This document shows positions 51,152 to 57,551 of a DNA stretch of 64,000 bases, piece after piece. The position numbers and the translations under genes are program-made. The DNA is from a virus. Below the pieces are notes generated by a model, which saw only the letters and a list, made by a program, of their open reading frames with translations, was not told the DNA's origin and made no database searches. Within the stretch, counting starts at the first letter, position 1, and each line of letters begins with the position of its first letter. The stretch spans positions 1-64,000 of the IMG/VR virus record IMGVR_UViG_3300042890_003865. One strand, 5' to 3'.

Positions 51152-51919
51152 TTATTTTACGACATTAGCGTATCTTTGTAAGAACCTTTTATATAGGGTG
51201 GGCTTAGAGGACCAAGCTTTTATTCTTTTTATTTCTGTTTTAAAGTCATATAAAACATCAATCCAATTTTCCACCTCCCACTTTTTAGCGGAAAAAAACC
51301 AAGCGTTCTTACGTAAATCATCATCTTCTATGATTTCATCAACACTCTTATCTTTAATTGCCGACAAAAGATTTTTCATTCCGTTGTCAAACTCAACTTT
51401 ATCGGGAGCTCTTTCTCTAGACTTTTTTAATTTGTTTAAAAGATAAGAAGTAAAAGCATCAAATTCCCATGGAGATTTTGAGAATTTATCCATTTGATCA
51501 GGTTCAGCACCCTTCTTTGCATACTCTCTACCCATTAATTCTATATTTCTAAGTTTTGGGTCCATTGCATGAACTAACTCGTGTTCCCCTAACTCTAAAA
51601 AGTCTTCTTTGTCACCAAAGAAAGCTAAGTTTATTAACATTATATCATCTATAGTGTTCATCCTACCGGCTCCTAGATCTTTGGGATCGTTATAATATCC
51701 TGCCGACACTTGTATTTCTTTTCCTGATAAGTCATTGAATTTAAAATATTTGTTATACCTAGAGATAATTAGAGGATTATTATAATCTTCAGGAGCAGTT
51801 TCTTTTAACTTATCAATATTACTTTTTGTATAGTTGTATAGATCCTCAAGTTGGTCGAGTACTTTTTCCGGTACTTTAATAATATTTGACTCTATTAGTA
51901 TGTCCAATAGCTTGATCAT
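51152..51919 (-). CDS. HExxH metallopeptidase-like protein with CTS-like N-terminus
   Basis: 255 residues. N-terminus MIKLLDILIESNIIKVPEKV is CTS-like (I-E-S). LELGEHELVHAMDPKLRNIE (about 107-126) carries the zincin H-E-L-V-H motif and SPWEFDAFTSYLLNKLKKSR (about 149-168) supplies a downstream Glu, as in gluzincin-like enzymes. Similar organisation to the 144-aa HExxH protein at 10683. It could be packaged and act on host proteins after entry (inference). Confidence 0.6.
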   Translation of the reverse strand: MIKLLDILIESNIIKVPEKVLDQLEDLYNYTKSNIDKLKETAPEDYNNPLIISRYNKYFKFNDLSGKEIQVSAGYYNDPKDLGAGRMNTIDDIMLINLAFFGDKEDFLELGEHELVHAMDPKLRNIELMGREYAKKGAEPDQMDKFSKSPWEFDAFTSYLLNKLKKSRERAPDKVEFDNGMKNLLSAIKDKSVDEIIEDDDLRKNAWFFSAKKWEVENWIDVLYDFKTEIKRIKAWSSKPTLYKRFLQRYANVVK

Positions 51920-51928
51920 CGGTATAAG

Positions 51929-52057
51929 CTATTTTAAGCCCAATAGAGCCTTTTCAAGTTTCTTGATAACCTCACAGTTAGCTTGATACAATTTAGCCTT
52001 TTTTAGGCCACTTCTGCGTGATCTCATAGCCTTTGGTTTGGGTGCTGCTTTTGCCAT
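51929..52057 (-). CDS. 42-residue basic peptide
   Basis: ATG at 52057, TAG at 51929-51931. Lys/Ala/Arg-rich start (MAKAAPKPKAMRSRRSGLKK) and a helical end (QANCEVIKKLEKALLGLK). Packed 3 bases from one neighbour and 9 from the other, which supports coding. Likely nucleic-acid-binding or packaged; unknown. Confidence 0.5.
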   Translation of the reverse strand: MAKAAPKPKAMRSRRSGLKKAKLYQANCEVIKKLEKALLGLK

Positions 52058-52060
52058 TAT

Positions 52061-52525
52061 TTATTGTATGTGCATTTTTGAACTATTGTACATTATTGAA
52101 CTGATTATTTGTTCAAGGGCTATATACATACCCTTTTTAAACATATCTGGGGAAAGTTGTTCTGGCCTAATATTTATGGAATTCCCTCTCACAACAGGTT
52201 TATTCTTATCTTCGGAGGAAGGAGACAAATATAATTCAATATTTTTAATTCTATTTCCCATAGTAGGATATTTTGGAAATTCAATACTTACTGTCGCAAT
52301 TAATAATCGTTTATTAGGTTCCTTATTAAGATTATAAACCCCTTTTTCAAAATCAAAAGGCTCATTTGCTTTTTCTTTAAAATCTGGTAATGTGCTAACA
52401 CACTTATCCAATAATTCATTAAAAGCTTTTTTAAAAGAGTCATTGTCTTTAACATCAAAAGATACGATTCCAAGGTTTTTTTCCTCTAATAATAAAGACT
52501 GCTTTAATAGATTGATGAGTTTCAT
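52061..52525 (-). CDS. Unknown protein with CTS-like N-terminus
   Basis: 154 residues. N-terminus MKLINLLKQSLLLEEKNLGI fits the capsid-targeting pattern (L-L-E-E). The body is an alpha/beta fold with LLIATVSIEFPKYPTMGNRI and SINIRPEQLSPDMFKKGMYI. No family recognised. First gene of the leftward group after the origin-like region; a motif variant is 31 bases upstream. Confidence 0.55.
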   Translation of the reverse strand: MKLINLLKQSLLLEEKNLGIVSFDVKDNDSFKKAFNELLDKCVSTLPDFKEKANEPFDFEKGVYNLNKEPNKRLLIATVSIEFPKYPTMGNRIKNIELYLSPSSEDKNKPVVRGNSINIRPEQLSPDMFKKGMYIALEQIISSIMYNSSKMHIQ

Positions 52526-52555
52526 TTTTTTCCGAAAATTTTAATTGAGTATATA

Positions 52556-52564
52556 CATAAATAT
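52556..52564 (-). promoter_or_regulatory. Late-promoter-like motif variant ATATTTATG
   Basis: One mismatch to ATATTTATA in leftward sense, 31 bases before the ATG at 52525, at the edge of the origin-like region. Confidence 0.35.
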
Positions 52565-52601
52565 TGGCAAAAAGGTGTATAGGCAAATTGACTTTTTTTA
52601 A

Positions 52602-52635
52602 GGGGGGGGGGTCCCCGTACCTGAGTTTTCCCCCC
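52602..52635. other. G10 homopolymer with facing C6 tract
   Basis: Ten consecutive G (52602-52611) followed by TCCCC, a 14-base spacer and six C (52630-52635). The tracts can pair as a 6-bp stem, but no T-run follows on either strand, so this is not a standard terminator. In an A/T-rich genome a G10 run is exceptional and could be slippage-prone. Confidence 0.6.
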
Positions 52636-52649
52636 GACACTGGGTTTAC

Positions 52650-52704
52650 TGTGCATATTATAGGGAAATCGTTGTGCATATTTTGGGGATGAGGGTGTGG
52701 ATAA
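52650..52704 (+). other. Candidate replication origin: three iteron-like repeats, one perfect DnaA box
   Basis: TGTGCATAT at 52650, TGTGCATAT at 52673 and TGTGGATAA at 52696 are in the same orientation, exactly 23 bases apart start to start. The third is the exact reverse complement of the DnaA box TTATCCACA. The first two repeats also share TATTnTnGGGA beyond the core. Immediately to the right is an A/T-only stretch (52709-52729) suitable for unwinding. The site is at the change from leftward to rightward transcription. Origin function is inference. Confidence 0.6.
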
Positions 52705-52790
52705 GTTGTGTATATATTTTATATATATTGAAGTTTTTGGGATTTTGGGGGTGTATAGAAGGACAGACCTGCCGGATCCTGCCTTCCTTT

Positions 52791-52862
52791 AACATTTCCT
52801 TAACAACTAATTTTAACCTTTTTTTTAGAATTAATTTGTGCTATCTTTAATTGTGAACGGGA
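52791..52862 (+). repeat. Promoter-like direct repeat, copy 1
   Basis: 72 bases, about 64 of 72 identical to copy 2, beginning 117 bases upstream of it. Shared core TTAATTTGT..(A/T)ATCTTTAATTGTGAA. Flanking bases after the copies are also related (GAAATGAA..TTA.CGTT). Lacks ORFs; position upstream of the 229-aa gene suggests a promoter or operator. Confidence 0.7.
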
Positions 52863-52907
52863 AATGAAATTAGCGTTTCAGTGAGGCGGTTGCAAAAAGC
52901 TCTTTTT

Positions 52908-52979
52908 AACGTTTTCTTAACAATTAATTTTAACCTTGTTTTTACAATTAATTTGTACAATCTTTAATTGTGAAAGGGA
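52908..52979 (+). repeat. Promoter-like direct repeat, copy 2
   Basis: Second copy, ending 117 bases before the ATG at 53097. TTAATTTG is one base from the Bacteroidetes -7 element TAnnTTTG, but no convincing -33 TTG is at the usual distance. Tandem copies could be twin promoters driving the protein-plus-RNA unit. Between 52980 and 53096 I see only leader sequence. Confidence 0.65.
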
Positions 52980-53096
52980 TGAAATGAATTAACGTTCATT
53001 GGGGCTTTAAAGGTTCTTTGAAATACGGGTTCGGGTTACTTGCTGCTTTGTGTATTCGGTCGAATTATTCACCACCACAAATCTAAACACAAAATC

Positions 53097-53786
53097 ATGG
53101 CAAGTAAAAACACAAAGAAGGCTATTGCTCAAACACTTGAAACAATGCCTGTAAATCCACTTACAATGACTTTCGTAAGTGTAGTTAACCCAAAGTTGGT
53201 TGAGTCTAATACTGAAATCGAAGGTGTGAAGGCAGTCGAATTACCTAAAGAGGTAAGAAGCACTATCACTATCACCAAGCTGAAAGGCTTCGAGTACGGC
53301 GAAGAGTTCAAGCAACTAATGTCAGAATTCAAGCACAAAGAATTCTACATCGGTAAAGAAGTCCTAATAGTATCAAGAGGCGGTAATGTTGTAAAAACTA
53401 CCTTGCGTACACTTACCAACAGCATCTCTCTTCATACGTTCATGTTGGGTAACGCTGACAAGCTTTACCTCCAAGCACATGAACAAAAGTACGGCGCTGT
53501 TATCGACAGGAACTATTCTGAAATATGCGGAATGCTTCAACAAGATACAGACAACATTCAGAAGGCATACGTATCCAAAGGTATGACCAAGTCTATCAAG
53601 GCTGACATTAAAGACCTTGCAGTAGCAAGGGCAATCATGGACAATGAGTCCTATTCAAACTCTCCCTTACGTTTATTCAAGAATCAAGTTCTTCAGATTG
53701 TGTCTGCTGAGAAGATTGCAAACTATAAGAAGCAGGTTCAAGATACACGTAAAGCATCTAAACAACTTATCGGATATAAGAAGTAA
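53097..53786 (+). CDS. Unrecognised 229-aa protein leading the structured-RNA unit
   Basis: I use the ATG at 53097, preceded by an A-rich leader (CAAATCTAAACACAAAATC). 229 residues, soluble, no signal peptide or known motif: MASKNTKKAIAQTLETMPVN at the start, KGFEYGEEFKQLMSEFKHKE and FYIGKEVLIVSRGGNVVKTT (about 75-108) in the middle, and a basic C-terminus (SAEKIANYKKQVQDTRKASK). Codons use more C/G third positions (AAG, TTC, ATC, GAC) than nearby genes, suggesting high expression or different origin. It is followed directly by about 950 bases of candidate structured RNA on the same strand and could be its partner (inference). Confidence 0.68.
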   Translation: MASKNTKKAIAQTLETMPVNPLTMTFVSVVNPKLVESNTEIEGVKAVELPKEVRSTITITKLKGFEYGEEFKQLMSEFKHKEFYIGKEVLIVSRGGNVVKTTLRTLTNSISLHTFMLGNADKLYLQAHEQKYGAVIDRNYSEICGMLQQDTDNIQKAYVSKGMTKSIKADIKDLAVARAIMDNESYSNSPLRLFKNQVLQIVSAEKIANYKKQVQDTRKASKQLIGYKK

Positions 53787-54172
53787 GCAAAGTAACCCGA
53801 CCTGTATTTCACTCCATGCGGTTAAGCCGTGGCTCTTCGATGGCAACATGGAACTGAGTATTAACTCTTGAACGAATTGACGTTCGTTCACCCTACACCC
53901 GAATGTGTGGTGTACAACAATATGTCCGCAAAAAGTTGATGGTTAACTTAGATCCATCGGTGTAAGGCATGGACAGGTAATGGCAAGCCTCGGTGATGTG
54001 ATTCCCACTAGGGAAAGGCAAGCCCACTTCGAAAAATAATGCCTGATATGTAAAGCTTGTGCAGTGGTTCCTAGCGCGCCGTGTACACTTACCTTTGCAG
54101 ATTAACGTCTGCTCTGGGACAGACTAATAGAGTGGTCGTGTATGCAAGCGAAGGAGTGTAGACTTCTCACTT

Positions 54173-54216
54173 CTCCTTACAATTAGGTTTGTACGGAGGC
54201 ACAATTAGGTTTGTGC
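54173..54216 (+). other. Twin abutting hairpins with identical TTAGGT loops
   Basis: Hairpin A: CTCC-T-TACAA / TTGTA-C-GGAG (54173-54198). Hairpin B: GCACAA / TTGTGC (54199-54216). Both close the same hexaloop TTAGGT; the stems differ but stay paired, which is compensatory change within the molecule. They abut with no spacer, so they can stack. Confidence 0.75.
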
Positions 54217-54537
54217 TGAGACGTCTCCCGCTCAGGATATGGGAGTATCCGATATCAAGCAATGTATTCCACAGTCTAGGGGGTACTCTAGGTATTATGA
54301 TAAGCTCTATGATTTTCTACACTTTTAAGAGCAAGGTGGTTAAAGTGTAACGAGCGGAGGGTGAAATTCCCTCGTGTCTCCCGCCGTCCCGTCACTCAAG
54401 GGCAATAGGAGCACATGAAAGGAAATATTACTATCGGGATAAATGTCTGTTCCCGATTATACTTGTCTTGATGTAAACGAAAAGGCAGTTGACATTCTTT
54501 CATTAAATTCTGAGAGATCTGAATGGGAATTCAAAAA

Positions 54538-54601
54538 CTGACTGGTATTGGTACTCCCCTGCATTTATGTAGGAGGATCGGGATCGACGCCCGACAGTCA
54601 G
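54538..54601 (+). other. Three-way-junction-like RNA element
   Basis: Outer stem CTGACTG (54538-54544) with CAGTCAG (54595-54601), 7 perfect pairs. Inside: hairpin CCTGCA/TGTAGG (54558-54573, one G-T pair) and hairpin TCGGG-ATCGACG-CCCGA (54578-54594), which abuts the outer strand. Strong evidence of designed structure in the ncRNA. Confidence 0.7.
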
Positions 54602-54612
54602 CAATATATAAA

Positions 54613-54628
54613 TGTTCCACGTGAAACG
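54613..54628. other. parS-like ParB-binding palindrome
   Basis: TGTTCCACGTGAAACG matches the bacterial centromere site parS (TGTTCCACGTGAAACA) at 15 of 16 positions. By rough calculation a match this good is expected about once in 1000 windows of this size. Whether it acts as DNA (binding host ParB) or is part of the RNA fold is unknown. No parA or parB gene is in the window. Confidence 0.55.
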
Positions 54629-54703
54629 TTTTGACATCGAAACGGAAATCGCAGGTTCATTCCTTCACAGGTAATCAGTACCCCTTATGGATTACCACAC
54701 GTT

Positions 54704-54740
54704 ACCCCCCTCCATTAACTTGGTTCGGGGGTTTCGTTTT
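54704..54740 (+). terminator. Intrinsic terminator of the ncRNA unit
   Basis: ACCCCC (54704-54709) pairs with GGGGGT (54727-54732), with CCA/TGG inside, followed by TTTCGTTTT. It ends the protein-plus-RNA transcript before the next promoter. Confidence 0.8.
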
Positions 54741-54761
54741 ATAATGTTAGTTTGTGGGAGT

Positions 54762-54789
54762 TTGTGGTAAAATGTGTAAAATATATTTC
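54762..54789 (+). promoter_or_regulatory. Bacteroidetes-type promoter
   Basis: TTG (54762-54764), 17-base spacer, then TATATTTC (54782-54789), 7 of 8 to the -7 element TAnnTTTG with a TTG at -33. It lies just after the terminator and 24 bases before the ATG at 54813. A TTTGTGG direct repeat surrounds the -33 region. Confidence 0.55.
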
Positions 54790-54812
54790 TAATAAATAAA
54801 AAGAATATACAA

Positions 54813-54944
54813 ATGGCAAAGAATCCATACTCATTCTCTGTTCGCCCTTGCAAATGGGGTAAGCGTCCTTGGAGACAATCTCCTATCAGAAAAGTAGTAA
54901 GTATAGCAATAACAATATCTCTAATCAAAAAATACGGTCTATGA
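54813..54944 (+). CDS. 43-residue basic membrane-active-like peptide
   Basis: MAKNPYSFSVRPCKWGKRPW, then RQSPIRKVVSIAITISLIKK: basic Trp-rich half plus a short hydrophobic half. Ends in a 4-base ATGA overlap with the next gene, which supports coding. First gene of the right-arm operon. Function unknown. Confidence 0.55.
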   Translation: MAKNPYSFSVRPCKWGKRPWRQSPIRKVVSIAITISLIKKYGL

Positions 54945-55210
54945 ATCAGGGTATCACTTATGCAGATTACTCTCAGTTAAAGAGTATGGGTATTAGTAAT
55001 GTTATTAATAAGGGTATTAATCCTCTTGGTCTTACTGAGAGGACTATTATATGTAATGATGGTAGTGTATGGGATTATTGTGCAGAAGATGGTTTATATG
55101 AGAAGCGTGTAGATACATTTGATACTACTTGGAATGATGGGTATTGGTATACCGATAAAAATGGTAACCCGTCTCACACATGGGACTTTGAACAATCAAT
55201 CGGAGAATAA
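54941..55210 (+). CDS. Unknown 89-aa early protein
   Basis: The ATG at 54941 forms an ATGA overlap with the preceding stop, better than a TTG inside the upstream gene. 89 residues, Tyr/Trp/Asn-rich with NDGSVWDYCAEDGLYEKRVD and a TTWNDGYWYTDKNGN end. No known domain. Confidence 0.55.
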   Translation: MNQGITYADYSQLKSMGISNVINKGINPLGLTERTIICNDGSVWDYCAEDGLYEKRVDTFDTTWNDGYWYTDKNGNPSHTWDFEQSIGE

Positions 55211-55236
55211 TTAATCACCAAATAAAAATCAAGGTT

Positions 55237-55473
55237 ATGCTTCAATCCAACATCACACTCGACAGCCTATCTAATGTAGCCGCTTATCAATTATGGAGTG
55301 GCGGTATCTCTCGCCTTGTTACAGGTAAAGAGGAAGTATCTCGATTCATTGAGGACTCTAAAGACTCCTTTGCTAGACTCTATCTCTTTACCGATGAGGA
55401 GTTTGCTATGGAAGAGTATCAGAGGGATTTTGATTCTATATACAATAACGACCTCTACGAAAGAATGTATTAA
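55237..55473 (+). CDS. Unknown 78-aa early protein
   Basis: MLQSNITLDSLSNVAAYQLW then acidic helices (FIEDSKDSFARLYLFTDEEF). Start context AAGGTTATG as in several neighbours. No recognised family. Confidence 0.55.
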   Translation: MLQSNITLDSLSNVAAYQLWSGGISRLVTGKEEVSRFIEDSKDSFARLYLFTDEEFAMEEYQRDFDSIYNNDLYERMY

Positions 55474-55494
55474 TCACCCATTAAAATTAAGGTT

Positions 55495-55908
55495 ATGACT
55501 AGGAAAGAAGTTATCAGTTATCTGACTCCATTGTTTATTGAGAGGCTGGAAGATATTACTAATATGTATAAGCTTATTGGTGTATCGGGAGACTTTGCTA
55601 GGAAGAATGGTATAGGAGGATTATCATATGATGAGAGTCCTATGTGGTTGCAGTATAAGGGAGTGAATGATGGGAATAACGCTATTAGATTTGAATGTTC
55701 CCTTAGTAATGTAGGGTTTGATATCCCCTTGGATAGTGAGAGTATTGATACCTTAGTATTCTCTAGAGGAGGGCATACTGCCTTGTACGATTACTTTAAA
55801 AAGGTTAAGTATGAGTACTTGAGGGATAATCATCCTACGGTTTGGGAAGAACAGAAGTTTCAGCTTCCTCGTATCAATTCCTTCTTAAATGAATATGAAG
55901 GATTATAA
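55495..55908 (+). CDS. Unknown 137-aa early protein
   Basis: Alpha/beta protein, MTRKEVISYLTPLFIERLED, a GIGGLSYDESPMWLQYKGVN segment and a helical end. AAGGTTATG start context. I recognise no family; it follows the 78-aa gene by 21 bases in the same run. Confidence 0.55.
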   Translation: MTRKEVISYLTPLFIERLEDITNMYKLIGVSGDFARKNGIGGLSYDESPMWLQYKGVNDGNNAIRFECSLSNVGFDIPLDSESIDTLVFSRGGHTALYDYFKKVKYEYLRDNHPTVWEEQKFQLPRINSFLNEYEGL

Positions 55909-55936
55909 TATTTTTTCACACATATAAATCAAGGTT

Positions 55937-56128
55937 ATGAAAAGGTTCTTAATCAATCTCCTAGTCACAGTACTAGGCTTCTATGTTGTTGTATCTTTTG
56001 TCAGTTTCACCCCTAGTCCTTTTGATTGGGAGGTAGGAGGTAGGGCTGCCTTTGCTTTATTCACCCTTATTGTAGCAGGAACTTGGACTGCCGTTGAGGA
56101 ATTAGACCCTAAAAATTCTAAGTCATGA
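55937..56128 (+). CDS. Two-span small membrane protein
   Basis: 63 residues with two hydrophobic segments (FLINLLVTVLGFYVVVSFVS and AAFALFTLIVAGTWTAVEEL). AAGGTTATG start context. Its stop overlaps the next ATG (ATGA). Possible membrane-modifying early protein. Confidence 0.6.
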   Translation: MKRFLINLLVTVLGFYVVVSFVSFTPSPFDWEVGGRAAFALFTLIVAGTWTAVEELDPKNSKS

Positions 56129-56250
56129 TTACTATTTGTGTTCTACCCAACTTTAAGGGATCCAAATCAGATTGGATCAAGGTAATCATTACTTGCCTCT
56201 TGTTAGATTCTACGTATATGATTCCAATTTTTAATCACATATTAAAATAA
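56125..56250 (+). CDS. 41-residue hydrophobic peptide
   Basis: MITICVLPNFKGSKSDWIKV then IITCLLLDSTYMIPIFNHIL. The ATGA overlap with the preceding gene and close fit to the next gene support coding, but the composition is not distinctive. Function unknown. Confidence 0.4.
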   Translation: MITICVLPNFKGSKSDWIKVIITCLLLDSTYMIPIFNHILK

Positions 56251-56256
56251 AAGCAT

Positions 56257-56397
56257 ATGAGGAAGTTACTACTCCTTCTATTGGTAGCTACTATGTTTAG
56301 TAGTTGCTATACAGTTACCCGTGTAGGTAATTGTAAGTACTACACCCCTAAGAACTTAAGCAGTAGGGGTAAAGCACATCAGCCTATTTACTTTTAA
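56257..56397 (+). CDS. 46-residue lipoprotein
   Basis: Signal with lipobox MRKLLLLLLVATMFSSC (Cys at residue 17), then a short periplasmic or surface part (YTVTRVGNCKYYTPKNLSSR) with a second Cys. Small lipoproteins in phage early regions can block superinfection or alter the envelope; not shown here. Confidence 0.6.
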   Translation: MRKLLLLLLVATMFSSCYTVTRVGNCKYYTPKNLSSRGKAHQPIYF

Positions 56398-56426
56398 TCA
56401 TTAATAAAAAACCAAAAAGAAAGGTT

Positions 56427-56939
56427 ATGAAAAAGAAAATCCAAGTTAGTATCAGCCAATTCCTTGCTATGGTTCCTGTTGAAGTAGCATCAGATTTCGT
56501 TATGGAGTTTCTAAATAGCCCTAGGCTAGTGGATACTCATGAGAGTGTTACTGAGTTCTTTAAGGGGGATATTCAATGTCCTCATGAGTTTATCCTTAGA
56601 GGCTTTCCATGGGATAGTAGCATTAGAGGGGTAGCTTATTGGAATGACCTATGTCATAAGTTGAAGAATCAGTATGGAGCTGGCGTTACCTTCCCAGAGT
56701 TCATTGAGATGCTTGAACCTATTGAAAGGCATAGGTTTAACAATGTAATTGAGAAGCAGAGAGGTGAGGATTTATTAAATGAGATGTATTCTGATGCTAC
56801 TTTCTCTATGGACCCTAATGAATGGCTTGAAGTTACATTTGATTGGGAGAAGTCTGATGAGGGTGCAGAGTATTGGGCTAATATATGCCAAAGGTTAGAG
56901 ATAGCTAAGCATCTTAACGAACCTTCAATGTTAAATTAG
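56427..56939 (+). CDS. Unknown protein with internal duplication
   Basis: 170 residues. FPWDSSIRGVAYWNDLCHKL (about 60-79) and FDWEKSDEGAEYWANICQRL (about 138-157) repeat the pattern F-x-W-x-x-S-x-x-G-x-x-Y-W-x-x-x-C-x-x-L, so the protein is probably two copies of one helical unit. N-terminus MKKKIQVSISQFLAMVPVEV. AAGGTTATG start context. No known family. Confidence 0.6.
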   Translation: MKKKIQVSISQFLAMVPVEVASDFVMEFLNSPRLVDTHESVTEFFKGDIQCPHEFILRGFPWDSSIRGVAYWNDLCHKLKNQYGAGVTFPEFIEMLEPIERHRFNNVIEKQRGEDLLNEMYSDATFSMDPNEWLEVTFDWEKSDEGAEYWANICQRLEIAKHLNEPSMLN

Positions 56940-56945
56940 TAAGTT

Positions 56946-57029
56946 ATGGGTATAGTAGTAATGATAATAGCAGTTTTGCTTTGGGGTATGAATGAAAACC
57001 TCAAGACCATCCATAAAGATAGAAAATGA
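56946..57029 (+). CDS. 27-residue membrane peptide
   Basis: MGIVVMIIAVLLWGMNENLK TIHKDRK: one span plus a short basic tail. GTTATG start context and ATGA overlap with the next gene. Probable small membrane peptide. Confidence 0.45.
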   Translation: MGIVVMIIAVLLWGMNENLKTIHKDRK

Positions 57030-57439
57030 AGTCACTCATAGCACTTTCCCTAGCGGTAACCCCGCTTATCTCAGGTAGCATTGAAGGGTGTACCACTCCT
57101 TATGATTCTCCTCCGCCTAAGGAGGATAGTATATTTGTAACCATGACTACCTATACCACCTCAAGAAGTCAGACGGATTCTAACCCTTACGAAACTGCTT
57201 CGGGTTTTATTCTAAATAAAACAAATCCCAAGAAGCATAGGGTTATTGCAATCAGTAGGGACTTGAAGGATACCTTTGCCTTTGGGGATAGTGTTTATAT
57301 CCAAGCAGGAAAGTATTCGGGTAAGTATGTAGTTCATGATGTGATGAACAAGAGATTCAAAAAGAAAATAGACTTGCTAATCAATCCTAAGGACAAAGGA
57401 GATAAGATTGACAGCGTAGTCATAAAGAAGCTGCGGTAA
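57026..57439 (+). CDS. 3D-domain / double-psi barrel secreted protein
   Basis: 137 residues. Signal peptide with a doubtful lipobox (SIEGC, Cys about 22), then TTYTTSRSQTDSNPYETASG, HRVIAISRDLKDTFAFGDSV, YIQAGKYSGKYVVHDVMNKR, FKKKIDLLI. The order Y-T...T-A-S-G...A-x-S-R-D...G-D-x-V-x-I...V-x-D-x-M-N-x-R...I-D-L resembles 3D/RlpA-like barrels, whose Asp residues can act on peptidoglycan. Could aid host wall remodelling. Function inferred. Confidence 0.65.
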   Translation: MKSLIALSLAVTPLISGSIEGCTTPYDSPPPKEDSIFVTMTTYTTSRSQTDSNPYETASGFILNKTNPKKHRVIAISRDLKDTFAFGDSVYIQAGKYSGKYVVHDVMNKRFKKKIDLLINPKDKGDKIDSVVIKKLR

Positions 57440-57454
57440 CGCAGTGTCAGTTTC

Positions 57455-57477
57455 CCCCGATGTTTCTACATTCGGGG
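57455..57477 (+). terminator. Probable terminator hairpin 1
   Basis: CCCCGATGT - TTCT - ACATTCGGGG with a one-base bulge, followed by TTGTTATT. Just before it, CTGCG-GTAA-CGCAG (57431-57444), a GNRA-type loop, covers the stop codon of the 3D-domain gene. Confidence 0.6.
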
Positions 57478-57495
57478 TTGTTATTAAGAGTATTC

Positions 57496-57526
57496 CTCCC
57501 TGTATGTCTATACTGGGGAGTTTTTT
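57496..57526 (+). terminator. Intrinsic terminator 2
   Basis: CTCCC pairs with GGGAG around TGTAT-GTCT-ATACTG, then TTTTTT. It closes the first right-arm transcription unit in tandem with the hairpin 40 bases earlier. Confidence 0.8.
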
Positions 57527-57551
57527 ATTAATCACCCTTTAAATTGTGTAT

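Larger units (their letters stand above)
53787..54745 (+). ncRNA. Candidate large structured non-coding RNA
   Basis: No ORF of note in about 950 bases, higher GC than the surroundings, and many perfect hairpins: 53870-53889 (7 bp), 54002-54015 (TTCCC-ACTA-GGGAA), 54097-54112 (GCAGA/TCTGC), twin hairpins 54173-54216, 54319-54348 (ACACTTT/AAAGTGT), 54357-54373 (GAGGG/CCCTC), 54433-54457 (7 bp), a three-way junction 54538-54601, 54670-54696 (7 bp), and a terminator at 54704-54740. Also TCCATG/CATGGA closing 53814-53852. Size and phage setting recall ornate RNAs such as GOLLD and ROOL, but I see no specific match. The 5' end is uncertain; it may be cleaved from the mRNA of the upstream gene. Confidence 0.65.

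Noticed and set aside
52602-52635. Terminator made of the G10 and C6 tracts
   Set aside because: The stem can form, but there is no T-run after it on either strand.
52455-52679. Minus-strand ORF across the iteron region
   Set aside because: It crosses the G/C tract and iterons, overlaps the well-formed 52061-52525 gene and has no family or start signal.
54090-54290. Group I intron core
   Set aside because: ACAGACTAATAG resembles the R element and AGACT could pair with AGTCT at 54274, but no S-like AAGATATAGTC, no P4-P6 match and no interrupted gene or splice site is visible.
54351-54385. tRNA
   Set aside because: GAGGG-TGAAATT-CCCTC has T-arm size, but the loop is not TTCnAnn and no D-arm, anticodon arm or acceptor stem fits.
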